Source: a virus. From it: a stretch of DNA of 49,834 nt. Shown here one piece after another: positions 30,360 to 40,102 of the stretch. Position 1 is the first letter of the stretch. Every line of letters starts with the position of its first letter. The notes under the pieces are model-generated. The model searched no databases. It was not told the DNA's origin and saw nothing but the letters and a program-made list of their open reading frames with translations. The stretch spans positions 1 through 49,834 of IMG/VR virus record IMGVR_UViG_3300017991_000022; one strand, given 5' to 3'. The position numbers were made by a program, and so were the translations under genes.

Positions 30360-32000
30360 ATGGCTGATAATGTTTATGTATTCCATCCAGATATGGGAGT
30401 CAATGGTAACCTTCCTGACCATCTTATCGATGACAGAGAGGTCACTGAGGACTCTAAGAATATACTTGTAGACAGGGGTGTCCTCAAGACAGCCTTCGGT
30501 CTCGAAGATATTGACACTGAATCCGCATTGGACGGAAAGATATTGGGGCTATATAACTATGAAGAACTCGACAAATACGACAGCATGGTGGCGGTCACAG
30601 AAAATAAAATCTACAAAAGAAATCCTTCCGCTGGTACTTGGAGCGATATTACTCAATCTGGTCTTAGCTGGAACGCTATTATGTTTAACCCTGTTTCTTT
30701 TGTCGGTATTCCCCACACTGATAGTATTAGTGGGTATTATCATCATTGCGTTATCTGTGATGGCGGTAGGTCAGATATTCAAGTGTGGGCGGGTCACGAG
30801 CAGGCCAACACGGAATCGCTAAGTGGCGGTGGTGGATACCATGACTACGAATTCCATAGGGCTTGGCAGGTAGCCACATCTTATAACAGGCTGATATTGA
30901 TTAACCCCAAAGCATGGGATGGCACGAGCTGGAATGAGAACAACCAGAGAGTCAGATGGACCCAAGTAGGTGAGCTGTTAGATTGGCATGGAACAGGCTC
31001 CGGGTTCGCTGACCTCAACGATACTGGCGGTCATAATGTATGGGCAGCAAGGCTGGGAGCTACCCTGTACGTGTATCAGAACAATTCTATTTGGGCACTA
31101 AATTACCTCGGCGGTAAGACCGTCTTTTCTCCTAGCATTGCCGTAGAAGAGCTAGGGCTGCTAGCCCCCCATGCCCTAGCCTCTACTGGCAATATACATT
31201 ATTTCATTGGGCATGACTATAACATCTATGCCTTCTATGGAGGCTCGGTTAAGAAGAACATCTCAGAAGGCAAGATACAGAAGGCTTTTGAGGAGGACTT
31301 CCACAATGGTAGGGAGAACTTCGCTTGGTGTGCGTTGGATGCATATATGGAGCGTCTGTGGGTATTTATAGCCTCTGGTATAGGACAGTATCCAAATAAA
31401 GCTTACATCTACGACAGGCGTACAGAGAAGTGGATGATACGTGATTTTACTCACCTGTTCACTGGTGGTCAGGGTATCACAGCTTGTAACCTCTTTGGTA
31501 GTGCAACCTTCACCACAGGTGATATCTATCAGGATGATGCAACCACAACCTATGCTGCAGCAGCTTCAGCCGGTACGACCTATGACTCTACTCTGACAGA
31601 GCAGCGAGTAGCTGAAACGATGGCTCTTGGTACATCCGAAGGATACATCTACTCTTGTAACGAAGGTCTGCTGGATGATGACGGAACCAATATACCAACA
31701 GAGGCATATACCAAAAGGTTCGACCTTGGTGACCCAACAGTTGATAAGAGATGGCCGGGCATAGCTATTACCGCTAAGGGTGGCCAGATGAAGGTTCAGT
31801 GGCGTTTTGATGATGATACCACTTGGTCAACCGGCATAACCCGAACATTCAGTAGCTCAGCCTATAGTACCGAGAGGTTCTATATTAACAGAACAGGTAA
31901 GACTATACAATTTAGGTTCTCTAATGTAAGCGGTTCTCAATGGGAGATTTCGCAGTTTACTATTATGAGACCACAGATTGAGAGGGATAGAGATGCCTGA
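30360..32000 (+). CDS. Tail hub/nozzle-like protein, 546 aa
   Basis: Repeated blade-like strands, for example KILGLYNYEELDKYDSMVAV, HCVICDGGRSDIQVW, LYVYQNNSIWAL, YFIGHDYNIYAFYGG and KAYIYDRRTEKWMI, suggest a beta-propeller-type podovirus tail tube or stabilisation protein (P22 gp10/T7 gp12 role). Size and position after the tail proteins support this. Confidence 0.65.
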   Translation: MADNVYVFHPDMGVNGNLPDHLIDDREVTEDSKNILVDRGVLKTAFGLEDIDTESALDGKILGLYNYEELDKYDSMVAVTENKIYKRNPSAGTWSDITQSGLSWNAIMFNPVSFVGIPHTDSISGYYHHCVICDGGRSDIQVWAGHEQANTESLSGGGGYHDYEFHRAWQVATSYNRLILINPKAWDGTSWNENNQRVRWTQVGELLDWHGTGSGFADLNDTGGHNVWAARLGATLYVYQNNSIWALNYLGGKTVFSPSIAVEELGLLAPHALASTGNIHYFIGHDYNIYAFYGGSVKKNISEGKIQKAFEEDFHNGRENFAWCALDAYMERLWVFIASGIGQYPNKAYIYDRRTEKWMIRDFTHLFTGGQGITACNLFGSATFTTGDIYQDDATTTYAAAASAGTTYDSTLTEQRVAETMALGTSEGYIYSCNEGLLDDDGTNIPTEAYTKRFDLGDPTVDKRWPGIAITAKGGQMKVQWRFDDDTTWSTGITRTFSSSAYSTERFYINRTGKTIQFRFSNVSGSQWEISQFTIMRPQIERDRDA

Positions 32001-32163
32001 GACTAATGTACCTCCGACACCGGAGAATAATCCTATGAACGCTCAGTACATTGAGGCCCAGCTTGCGGAGATAAGGCGTGAGATAGAGAAGATTAAACAG
32101 TTCTTAGCTCCTATGATTGAGGATGCTGGAACGGTTGGTCCAAAACCAGATATTGAAGTTTAA
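31993..32163 (+). CDS. Small coiled-coil virion-region protein, 56 aa
   Basis: Start at the ATG MPETNVPPTPENNP (31993) with GAGGG upstream; an upstream TTG is possible. C-terminal coil AQLAEIRREIEKIKQFL. Overlaps the tail hub by 8 bases. No family recognised. Confidence 0.5.
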   Translation: MPETNVPPTPENNPMNAQYIEAQLAEIRREIEKIKQFLAPMIEDAGTVGPKPDIEV

Positions 32164-32177
32164 AGGGGAGCTGACAC

Positions 32178-32675
32178 ATGAAGGTTTGTATATTTAAAGG
32201 GTCGCCAGCATACCTAATGCCGGTAGCCTTGCGTTGGAAAGATGAGACGAACATTGATAAGTTTGGTTTCGAGGAAAGCTATACTCAGTTTATCGATACA
32301 CTCAGAGAGTTGATAAATGATGAGGACAAGGAAGTTCTTGTTCTTCTCGATAAAGAAGAAAATCCAGTTGGTTTCTTAGGTCTTTATCTTTATCAGCTTC
32401 CTCTATCCAAGGAACTTATCTGCAGTGAACATATGTGGTATGTCCTGCCGGAATATCGCAGGGCCGGTGGATTACTGGTTAAGGTAGCTCTGCAATGGGC
32501 AAAGGAAAAAGGTTGCCAATACTTCCAGAGCAGTGCCTCTAAACTTTCAAGTGACCTGCACGACCACTTATGCCAGATGTATGAGAAGTTTGGGATGCAG
32601 CATTTTGAAACTATTTATATAAAGAGTCTAAAAGATGAGCAGCGGAAGCAGCAAACAGAAAAGCACATCGACTAG
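32178..32675 (+). CDS. GNAT-family acetyltransferase
   Basis: 165 residues. VLPEYRRAGGLLVKVALQWAKEKG is the acetyl-CoA binding P-loop (YRRAGG), with the donor strand VGFLGLYLYQL before it. GNATs occur near ejection proteins in several podovirus-type phages. The target is unknown; a virion or host protein is possible. Overlaps the next gene by 41 bases. Confidence 0.7.
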   Translation: MKVCIFKGSPAYLMPVALRWKDETNIDKFGFEESYTQFIDTLRELINDEDKEVLVLLDKEENPVGFLGLYLYQLPLSKELICSEHMWYVLPEYRRAGGLLVKVALQWAKEKGCQYFQSSASKLSSDLHDHLCQMYEKFGMQHFETIYIKSLKDEQRKQQTEKHID

Positions 32676-33315
32676 CACCAGTTATATTCCTTCGCAGAAG
32701 AAGGGTATAACCACAGCTATCGATACCTACATGCCCACACTAGGGCAGGGTCAGCCCAGCTACAGCGGTCAAAGGGTAGCTGGCTTTTCGCCGTTGCAGC
32801 AGGAGGTTTTCCAACAGGCCGGTACGAATATGTTTATGACACCGGAACAGACGGAGGACTATTACAAGAAAACTATTCATGACCCAGCTATCAAACAGTT
32901 TGGTGATGAGGTAGCTCCTGCTATACGAGAAGAGTATGCTGGTCCGGGTTACTGGTCCTCTGCTAGAGCTAACGCAGTAGCGGATGCCAGAGCGGACCTC
33001 GATACGGCTCTTAGTAGCCAGCGTGCTGATTTGATGTGGAACACTAAACAGAGTAATAACGCCCTACTGCCGGTGATATACAGCTTCGGTGAAGCCCAAC
33101 AGCAGCAGCAACAGCAGCAGATTAATGCAATGATGCAGCAGTTTGTTGAGGAAAATAGGCTAACCAATCCTGAGGATATGGAGATACTTCTATCCTTGTT
33201 TGGTATTCCTATGAGCAAGAGCGAGCAAAAGTATACCGCTAACAGTGGCAACCCATTTGTCAATAGCTTCCTCGGTGGCTATGGTGCTAATTGGGCAAAC
33301 GCTCTGTTTGCATAA
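32635..33315 (+). CDS. Internal virion/ejection protein, 226 aa
   Basis: Ser-rich start, a Gln run (EAQQQQQQQQINAMMQQF, from CAG-type codons) and helices; no signal. Located before two larger internal proteins, typical of the ejection protein set. DNA encoding the Gln run is a short repeat tract. Confidence 0.6.
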   Translation: MSSGSSKQKSTSTSTSYIPSQKKGITTAIDTYMPTLGQGQPSYSGQRVAGFSPLQQEVFQQAGTNMFMTPEQTEDYYKKTIHDPAIKQFGDEVAPAIREEYAGPGYWSSARANAVADARADLDTALSSQRADLMWNTKQSNNALLPVIYSFGEAQQQQQQQQINAMMQQFVEENRLTNPEDMEILLSLFGIPMSKSEQKYTANSGNPFVNSFLGGYGANWANALFA

Positions 33316-33324
33316 GGAGGTTAT

Positions 33325-34488
33325 ATGGGTCTCTTTGATTTTTTTAAAGGGGTGGGAAAAGCTGTAGGCTCCCCTATAGGTGGTCTGCATGCTGGCCTAC
33401 TGGAAGGAGCAGCACCGGGTCACGTAGCTAATCGGAGACTCGAACGCCAAGCTGCCAACCAAGACATTATGTTCAATAAGCAGACCATGCGTTTGCGTCA
33501 GAATGACGAGGAGCGTAGGGCTGAGATGCATGAGCTTGAGAAGCGTAGGCAGGTCTTTGAACAGATGACCAGCCTTCCTGATGCTCTGGCCAGATATAGT
33601 GAAGCTATTCACAATAATGAAGCTGTTGCAGTTCCTATGCGTCAACTCTTTAAGACATTGGATTATCCGGAGGAACTTCTCAATGTAGCCGAAACAATGA
33701 CACCGGATGAGACAAGGATGAATATCCAGCAGATGCTCGAACAGGCTGACACCTTCGCTGGTGATAGAAACATGGAGCTTAAGAGTTTTGGTATGGGGGC
33801 ACAAGGTAAGCCCTTCTATGAGATGGCTCAGATTCCAGACGAGGCTGAGATAGAGCAGGAACGCAACATCCAGAATGCTTCCCAGTTTGCTGGTGCTATG
33901 AGTGAACTCAGTGGTGCAGTATCGCAGGGGCAGATGTCTCCGCAGATGGCTCAGTCTTTGGCTGATATCATGGGTCAGGCTGTGGGTATGAAGGCTCCTA
34001 CTGATATGTTCAAGGAACCTGAGAAGGATGATAGCAACGAACTTAAACGTGAAGCTGCTAATACCAAAACTGGTACAGCTCTTATCAAAGAAGGCATGGC
34101 TCTTATCCAGCAAGCTTCTGGCGGTGGCGATGCTTTCAATCCGCTCGACCCGGCTACCCAAAAAGAGATGAAGGAGATGGGTGAAGCCATGATACAGCGT
34201 GGACGAAAGCTGCTGGGGATTGAAGCTCAGCAGGAGGCTGTAGGTGAGCCACAAAAGACTCAGAAGTCAACCAGTGAGCCACAACAGAGTAACACCTTCC
34301 TCGGCGGTAGTCTGCAGATAGGTGGTGGAGAAAAGCGTGATATGTACTTCGATGCCCTGCCTCTACAGTGGCGTAACAAGGTAAAAGGTAGCTGGGATAA
34401 TCTGACTGATGTTGAGAAACAACAGCTTGTTATACTGGCTAATGACCCAACTACGGATATAGACGAAGTACTCAAGAGACTGGAGTAA
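33325..34488 (+). CDS. Internal virion protein, 387 aa
   Basis: Starts MGLFDFFKGVGKAVGSPIGG, a hydrophobic amphipathic N-terminus, then long helices (RLERQAANQDIMFNKQTMRL) and Gln/Met-rich stretches. Likely part of the ejection assembly with its two neighbours; no enzymatic motif seen. Confidence 0.6.
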   Translation: MGLFDFFKGVGKAVGSPIGGLHAGLLEGAAPGHVANRRLERQAANQDIMFNKQTMRLRQNDEERRAEMHELEKRRQVFEQMTSLPDALARYSEAIHNNEAVAVPMRQLFKTLDYPEELLNVAETMTPDETRMNIQQMLEQADTFAGDRNMELKSFGMGAQGKPFYEMAQIPDEAEIEQERNIQNASQFAGAMSELSGAVSQGQMSPQMAQSLADIMGQAVGMKAPTDMFKEPEKDDSNELKREAANTKTGTALIKEGMALIQQASGGGDAFNPLDPATQKEMKEMGEAMIQRGRKLLGIEAQQEAVGEPQKTQKSTSEPQQSNTFLGGSLQIGGGEKRDMYFDALPLQWRNKVKGSWDNLTDVEKQQLVILANDPTTDIDEVLKRLE

Positions 34489-34491
34489 TCT

Positions 34492-37400
34492 ATGAGCAGG
34501 TTTGATGACCTGATGAAAGAACGTAGAAAGAAGATGCTACTGGAATCTCCGATGTGGGAAAAGCCGGAAGGCTATAGGGAGATAGACGGAGAAGTAGTAT
34601 CTGAAGCGGAGATGGTACGCAAGGGGGTTCCGAAGCTGGACAAACCTATCTACCTTAGTGACCTCACAGGCTCTCGCCCTCTGGATTTTAAGAAGAGTGA
34701 AGAGGGCGATAAAAAAGAGATGGGGTTCTTGGATACTTGGGCTGACGAGTGGACCGGGCAGAAAGGTTACTACAAGGTTCCATTCGCCGGAGGTCTCTTG
34801 GCAGTCGGTGATAACAAGCAGGTGCAGTGGGCAGCAGAACGTCTGGAAGAATACAAAAAGAATCCTAACCTATACAAGGAGAAGATTGTCCGGAAGAAGA
34901 AAGGTCTGCTCGGTGAGAAGTGGGATTGGTATGGTAAGCGTCAGATGGAAGGTGTCACTGATGAGGACATAGAAAAAGAAGCCACCTCCATGTACCTCGA
35001 TGATATGTTCAAGGTACAGCAGTTTGTCAAACACCAGCAGGAAGAAGCTCAGAAGGAATACACGTTTTGGGGAAAGACAATGCGTGGTGTTTCTCAGCTT
35101 CCCACACTGGCTGTAGAGTTCTATGCTACTGGTCCTATAACCGGTAGTGTCAAGGCCGGTACAGCCAAAACTGCCACCAAGATGATAGGACATCAAGTAA
35201 AAAGTAAAGCGGGTAGGTTTGCTCTCGAAGCTACAAAGACCGCTACTGGTGCAGCGGTTCGTACCGCTCTGCGTCCAGAGGCATACGAGGGTATCACTAA
35301 CCTTCAGGCACAGGAAGCTCTTGGAGCTGACGTAAAAAGTAAAGACTATGTACGTGCTGTAGGTGAAGCATATATCGAAAACTTCTCTGAGGATTTGGGT
35401 GAACACCTGACCAGAGGTGGTGTCGCTCTGGCACGTGGGGCCAAGTTCAAAAAGCTGGTAGATAAAAGTAAGTTCGGTCGAAAGGTATTCAGGGGTCTGG
35501 AAAAGCTGGCTCTCAGTGAGGGTGGTGACACCAAGAGTTTCTGGAATAAGGTTTCCACTAAGGCCGGTTTCTCAAGCTTTGTCGCTGAGCATGGAGAGGA
35601 ACGTATCAGTACAATCCTGAGAAGTGCTGCAGGTTTCCAAGGCGAGGGTAACATAGCCCAGCGTATCATGCAAGGTATGGCTGAGGACTACTCTTGGGAG
35701 AACCTTGGCCCTGAAACTGTGGTCCTCGGTGGTATGCAGCTCAGCAAGGTCAAGAGCGAATTCAGCAACAACCGCTGGCTTAACCATGAGGCTAAGAGAA
35801 TCCTCGACCCGGAGAGCTATAAGAAGTTCACACCGGAAGAGAGAAGGCAAGCCGTACAGGAATACGCCATCAATAAGTTAGCCGAAGGTCAAAGACCATT
35901 TTCCCCTGAGAGCATATTGGCCGGTCACCTTAATGAGGTAACTGCCGAAGAGCTGTCTCCATATACTCCCCCAGCTAAGCTGACTCAGCGTATCCGAGAT
36001 GCTAAGCTCGAACGAAAGGCTACAGAAGAAGAGCTGCACAAAGGTCGCCAGCGTCAAGCTGCTATTGCAGAAGAGATAATGTCTCGTGAGGATATACCTT
36101 ATGATATCCGGCACAAACAAGCTAAGTCTGCTCTGCGAGGTAAACTCTCAGATAGAAGGCTTTCTCCTATTGTTGATAAAATGTCGCCAACAGAGGTGAA
36201 GGCTCTTCATGATAAGATACAAAACTCCAACCTCAGGACGTTCGAGAGGATGAGGGCACATGGTGCATTGCTGGACCTGATGAATCCGGATGGTGCTATC
36301 GTACCGACCAATAGCGAGATACAACTACTGGGTAAGGTACTAGGTAGTGATGTAGCCAAAGCTCTGGTGGATAAGAGAAGCTTCGGTCGAAAGGCCAGAG
36401 ATGTGGCACTCGACTTAGGTCACTTGCCTCGTACCTTCAAGGCTTCACTTGATAACTCATTTGCTTTGAGACAGGGAATCTTTCTGGCTACCAGTCACCC
36501 GCTGCAGTTCGCTAAGTGGTGGGGTAAATCTTGGGTAGCCTTTGCCGACAAAACATATACAGTAGAACAACAGGAGATGATTCGTAACCACGACTTCTAC
36601 CAGTTGGCTATGAATGCCGGGCTGTACGAAGCTCCTATCATGGACGAATACACCTCTTCCACAGAGCGTTCGGAAGAATACATGAGTAGGTACGCAGAGG
36701 ATGTTCCGGGTATTGCCGGTTCCAATAGGTCATACGCTACCTTTGGTAATCAGGCTAGGTTCAACCTGTTCTATAAGTTTGCTTATGAGATGCAGCAGAG
36801 AGGACAGACCTACGAGAACAACCCCGCTGCTTATAACCAGATGGCTAAGCTATTGAATCTGGCTACTGGTCGTGGTGACCTCAAAGGTTTGGAAAAGTAT
36901 GGTAGTATCCTGAACCTTGGATTCTTCGCTCCAAGATATACGCTGTCGCGTATCCAGTATGCTAACATGGGAATAAAGAGTACCTTCTCTAAGAACATGG
37001 ACCCGATGGTGCGGAAGGAAGCCCTGAGGCAGTGGGGCAGCTTCTTGACAATGGGATTCTCTATCCTTGGTCTGCTGATGGCTAATGGAGCAGACGTAGA
37101 GAAAGACCCAAAGAGTAGCGACTTTGGTAAGATTAAGGTTGGTGAAGATGGTAACACCCGCATTGATATATGGGGTGGCTACCAGCAGTACGCCCGCTAT
37201 TTCGCCCAGTTCGCTTCGGGTAAGGGTAAGTCCACAGGCACAGGCAGAGAGTATGATAAGAGCAGGGGCGAGACAGCCTTCCAGTTCTTCCGCTCTAAAG
37301 CTTCTCCGCTGGCCGGGCTAACAATCGATACGCTGATAACTAAACGAACCATGATGGGCGAGCCTATGACCAAACAACAGTTCGCTAAAGAGCTGGGTAA

Positions 37401-38043
37401 GTTCGCCGTGCCTATCAGTTTTGAGGATATGTATGATATTTACCAGATTGAAGGGTTTAACTCTACAAGTATCCCTGTTATTGGGGCGATGATTCATGGT
37501 GCTGGCGTAGGTACATGGGAGCCAACAGCTCAGGCTAAGTATTCTAATGCCAAAACAGATATAGCTATGGAACGATTCGGTATGGCTTTTGAAGATTTGG
37601 CTCCGAGTCAGGCCAAAGCTCTAATGGCTAACAATGTTTATCTGGATACCTTGAAGAAGGCTTCAGACTTTGAGCGTAATGGCACACCGCAGATGGTAGC
37701 TAGGGTTGTCGCTTCCAATGAGAAAGAAGCTGCGGACGTATATAATCGGCTTGGTACTAAAGCCAAGAAGATTATGAATGATTTTAAAGTGAAGATGCCG
37801 GGAGTTCCAAGTAGGCTCGGTGATTGGTATATTAACGATGAGAGGTTCGAGATATACAAAGAGTATATGGCAAGAACCATCACGCACTATCTAAATAGGA
37901 TAGACACCAGTAAACTGGACCCATCTAATCCGGCTCATAGTGATGCCATAAAAGAGGTGATTAACGATGCCAGAAAACACGCAAGAGAATACATCAAGGC
38001 TTACGCAGAACGAGAGGTGCAGAGCCAGAAAGGTGGAAAGTGA
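34492..38043 (+). CDS. Large internal virion (ejection) protein, 1,183 aa
   Basis: Long, mostly helical, Lys-rich protein following two ejection-type proteins. Contains segments such as VEFYATGPITGSVKAGTAKT and FSILGLLMANGA (possible membrane-interacting stretch). No lysozyme or transglycosylase motif was recognised, unlike T7 gp16. Size and order fit the DNA-ejection protein of podoviruses. Confidence 0.65.
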   Translation: MSRFDDLMKERRKKMLLESPMWEKPEGYREIDGEVVSEAEMVRKGVPKLDKPIYLSDLTGSRPLDFKKSEEGDKKEMGFLDTWADEWTGQKGYYKVPFAGGLLAVGDNKQVQWAAERLEEYKKNPNLYKEKIVRKKKGLLGEKWDWYGKRQMEGVTDEDIEKEATSMYLDDMFKVQQFVKHQQEEAQKEYTFWGKTMRGVSQLPTLAVEFYATGPITGSVKAGTAKTATKMIGHQVKSKAGRFALEATKTATGAAVRTALRPEAYEGITNLQAQEALGADVKSKDYVRAVGEAYIENFSEDLGEHLTRGGVALARGAKFKKLVDKSKFGRKVFRGLEKLALSEGGDTKSFWNKVSTKAGFSSFVAEHGEERISTILRSAAGFQGEGNIAQRIMQGMAEDYSWENLGPETVVLGGMQLSKVKSEFSNNRWLNHEAKRILDPESYKKFTPEERRQAVQEYAINKLAEGQRPFSPESILAGHLNEVTAEELSPYTPPAKLTQRIRDAKLERKATEEELHKGRQRQAAIAEEIMSREDIPYDIRHKQAKSALRGKLSDRRLSPIVDKMSPTEVKALHDKIQNSNLRTFERMRAHGALLDLMNPDGAIVPTNSEIQLLGKVLGSDVAKALVDKRSFGRKARDVALDLGHLPRTFKASLDNSFALRQGIFLATSHPLQFAKWWGKSWVAFADKTYTVEQQEMIRNHDFYQLAMNAGLYEAPIMDEYTSSTERSEEYMSRYAEDVPGIAGSNRSYATFGNQARFNLFYKFAYEMQQRGQTYENNPAAYNQMAKLLNLATGRGDLKGLEKYGSILNLGFFAPRYTLSRIQYANMGIKSTFSKNMDPMVRKEALRQWGSFLTMGFSILGLLMANGADVEKDPKSSDFGKIKVGEDGNTRIDIWGGYQQYARYFAQFASGKGKSTGTGREYDKSRGETAFQFFRSKASPLAGLTIDTLITKRTMMGEPMTKQQFAKELGKFAVPISFEDMYDIYQIEGFNSTSIPVIGAMIHGAGVGTWEPTAQAKYSNAKTDIAMERFGMAFEDLAPSQAKALMANNVYLDTLKKASDFERNGTPQMVARVVASNEKEAADVYNRLGTKAKKIMNDFKVKMPGVPSRLGDWYINDERFEIYKEYMARTITHYLNRIDTSKLDPSNPAHSDAIKEVINDARKHAREYIKAYAEREVQSQKGGK

Positions 38044-38044
38044 T

Positions 38045-38266
38045 ATGGATAGTCTACGTAAGATAGCTTTGCTGTTCGGTATAGCAATGGGTATCATGGG
38101 TATCGTATTCGCTGCAGGCTCAGCACACTCCCGCCTCAACGCTATGGAAGGTCGTATCGAAAAGAAGGTTAACACCGAACGATACGAAGCAGATATGAAC
38201 TACGTAAAGGAGTCCTTGTTCGAGATTAAGTCTCTTCTGAAGGAACGTCAGGGGCGAGATGACTAA
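38045..38266 (+). CDS. Spanin-like inner-membrane protein, 73 aa
   Basis: Start at MDSLRKIALLFGIAMG (38045); an upstream frame to 37967 is unlikely. One membrane span (ALLFGIAMGIMGIVFAAGS) near the N-terminus, then a charged coiled-coil tail (YVKESLFEIKSLLKERQGRDD). N-in single-pass plus periplasmic coil is i-spanin topology. Called by topology only. Confidence 0.5.
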   Translation: MDSLRKIALLFGIAMGIMGIVFAAGSAHSRLNAMEGRIEKKVNTERYEADMNYVKESLFEIKSLLKERQGRDD

Positions 38267-38387
38267 TAGCCTTCTCAATATAATAGCGTACTAGGGCTTC
38301 TGCTCCTTTTTGGTTTATTATACCATCATCAAGCATATCGCATATTTCTGCTAAATACTCAGGAGGAACTAGACAAATTGGATTCAT
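38226..38387 (-). CDS. Small protein, 53 aa (end of right module)
   Basis: MNPICLVPPEYLAEICDM, helical, starting 3 bases after the upstream stop (coupled). Its 3' end overlaps the spanin-like gene in antisense. Not certain; supported by coupling and coding-like composition. Confidence 0.45.
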   Translation of the reverse strand: MNPICLVPPEYLAEICDMLDDGIINQKGAEALVRYYIEKAISHLAPDVPSEET

Positions 38388-38390
38388 CAC

Positions 38391-38834
38391 TTAAGCTTCC
38401 CTCTTTGGAGGCTCGAACTTAAGAGCCTCTAACTCCCCTACCATAGATGCTACATCCAAATCTCCAAGGACAAGGAACTGTTCTGGATATAGAGGAACCA
38501 GCATCCACTCGCCTTTATAGTACACCTTCGCTCCCCAGCCTCCGGGAACCTTCTCTGCTATACCAATGACAGAGCATACAGGTTTGTTGCGGTTATTGTA
38601 CAAATCTGTCTGAACCCATTCTCCCTCACTGACAGGAACCTGATTAGCAGATACAAAAGGACCAACAAAGAAAGTATCTCGCAATAGGCCAACAACCTCT
38701 GTGGCTTTTTCAAACCGCTGGGCGTTTGCTTTGAGAAGCTGTATCTGGTGTACAATATCCTTCTCTGCAGGTGTAAGTTTTTCTACCTCGATAGACTGCC
38801 CCTCAATGGCCTTCTTCACGATATCTATTTTCAT
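38391..38834 (-). CDS. Hypothetical protein, 147 aa
   Basis: Helical start (EKLTPAEKDIVHQIQLLKAN) and a beta-rich middle (VCSVIGIAEKVPGGWGAKVYYKG). No family recognised. It overlaps the upstream gene by 32 bases and is coupled to the small gene downstream. Confidence 0.6.
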   Translation of the reverse strand: MKIDIVKKAIEGQSIEVEKLTPAEKDIVHQIQLLKANAQRFEKATEVVGLLRDTFFVGPFVSANQVPVSEGEWVQTDLYNNRNKPVCSVIGIAEKVPGGWGAKVYYKGEWMLVPLYPEQFLVLGDLDVASMVGELEALKFEPPKREA

Positions 38835-38967
38835 TGTGCCAATCCTCTGCTATTCTCATCATCTCATCTATAAAAACACCATCCACGTATCCTTTGGTGT
38901 AGACTTCAAACCAAATGAACTCCGATAACTCCTGCCGATATTTATCCGCTGGGTTCTCTGTGGTCAT
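38803..38967 (-). CDS. Hypothetical protein, 54 aa
   Basis: From MTTENPADKYRQELSEF, acidic and helical (VDGVFIDEMMRIAEDWHN). Overlaps both neighbours. A longer frame to 38997 is less likely. No family recognised. Confidence 0.5.
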   Translation of the reverse strand: MTTENPADKYRQELSEFIWFEVYTKGYVDGVFIDEMMRIAEDWHNENRYREEGH

Positions 38968-39886
38968 AATCTGGTAGTACCATATGCTGGTGTTCAAACA
39001 CTTCTATAACTTCATGCCAGTCAATATCAGATATCCTATTAGCGTGGTATGGGATATCCATCCACAGCAGACCTGTGTTAACCACGCCTTCACACTGGCG
39101 TTCCCCGAACTTACTACCCCATGTCTGAAGAGCTGGCAGACAGAAAGCCAAGAAGGTATTGTCACCACAGAAATCAAAGTAGTGAACGTGGCCTCTAAGA
39201 AATACATCAGCCTTAGCCTGTCCTTCTCTTTCGGCCCACTCTCTATTCCAGAGCTTCGCTTTGGCAAGAGCGGTGAACCGCCCATGTGGGATAGTTGAGC
39301 TACTAATCTTATGTTTGAGGTCAAATACAAAACCGTTTACCTTTATTTGTTCGTGGCTTCCAAGAACTATCTTACATTGATGATGGGAGGGAAGCCGGTA
39401 GGCAAGGATACTTTCCCAGTCCTCTTTGTCGCCGGTATGATATCCTGTTCCGTACACCATTGTGTACACGGAAGCTTTGACAGTAGCTAACACCTCGGCA
39501 GCCATCTCAACCTGTTCAAGCCTGTCAGTTGTGATTAGCTCTGTACTACCTGACCGCTCTCCCCGCCCATCTAACATATCGCCCAAGACAAAGCAGTGGG
39601 TAATTGGCTGTAGGTTCTCGACAGTCCTTTGGAACCACTCCCACACTTCCTTTTGGAGTCTACCCCATTTTGTGTGAGGGCCATACTGCCACTTGGGTGG
39701 CGTTAATCCAGCTCTGTGCCCACAGTGAGCATCAGAGATAATTAGTATCCTAGCATTTCCTTTATGATTAAGGATGTTATTTAGTGTACGCCGAGGTATG
39801 CATGTTTGTTCTGATATTTCTTTCAGGGATTTCCCCATACGGCGTAGTTCAAGGGCGAGGGCAATCTTAGCGGGTGAATGAGCCAT
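38942..39886 (-). CDS. HTH-metallophosphoesterase fusion
   Basis: 314 residues. N-terminal HTH (LRRMGKSLKEISEQTCIP, about 15-42), then a calcineurin-like fold: ISDAHCGH, GDMLDG, GTGYHTGDKED, LRGHVHYFD with metal ligands D, H, N-like and H. The fold hydrolyses phosphodiesters; the substrate is unknown. The HTH fusion could direct it to DNA or make it regulatory. Confidence 0.75.
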   Translation of the reverse strand: MAHSPAKIALALELRRMGKSLKEISEQTCIPRRTLNNILNHKGNARILIISDAHCGHRAGLTPPKWQYGPHTKWGRLQKEVWEWFQRTVENLQPITHCFVLGDMLDGRGERSGSTELITTDRLEQVEMAAEVLATVKASVYTMVYGTGYHTGDKEDWESILAYRLPSHHQCKIVLGSHEQIKVNGFVFDLKHKISSSTIPHGRFTALAKAKLWNREWAEREGQAKADVFLRGHVHYFDFCGDNTFLAFCLPALQTWGSKFGERQCEGVVNTGLLWMDIPYHANRISDIDWHEVIEVFEHQHMVLPDYDHREPSG

Positions 39887-39889
39887 CCA

Positions 39890-40099
39890 TTAGTCCTCCG
39901 GTTTAAGAGTGATTGGGATACTGATGTAGCTATACCAATCATTATGATGTATCTTTACACGTAGAAGCGTATCTGTAGAGCGTGTAACAAACACCCTCAT
40001 TGTGCCCGATGTAACTGGACCCTCGAATACAACGTAGTCGTGAGTACCATCTTCTTGTCGCCTTTCCCCCACCCTTCTCCATTGTTTTTCGCTAGCCAT
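39890..40099 (-). CDS. Hypothetical protein, 69 aa
   Basis: Starts MASEKQWRRVGERRQEDG; beta-rich (TMRVFVTRSTDTLLRVKIHH). Three bases from each neighbour. No family recognised. Confidence 0.55.
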   Translation of the reverse strand: MASEKQWRRVGERRQEDGTHDYVVFEGPVTSGTMRVFVTRSTDTLLRVKIHHNDWYSYISIPITLKPED

Positions 40100-40102
40100 A
40101 TA

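Noticed and set aside
33094-33120. CAG/CAA run as a functional repeat element
   Set aside because: It encodes the Gln stretch of an internal virion protein and needs no further explanation.
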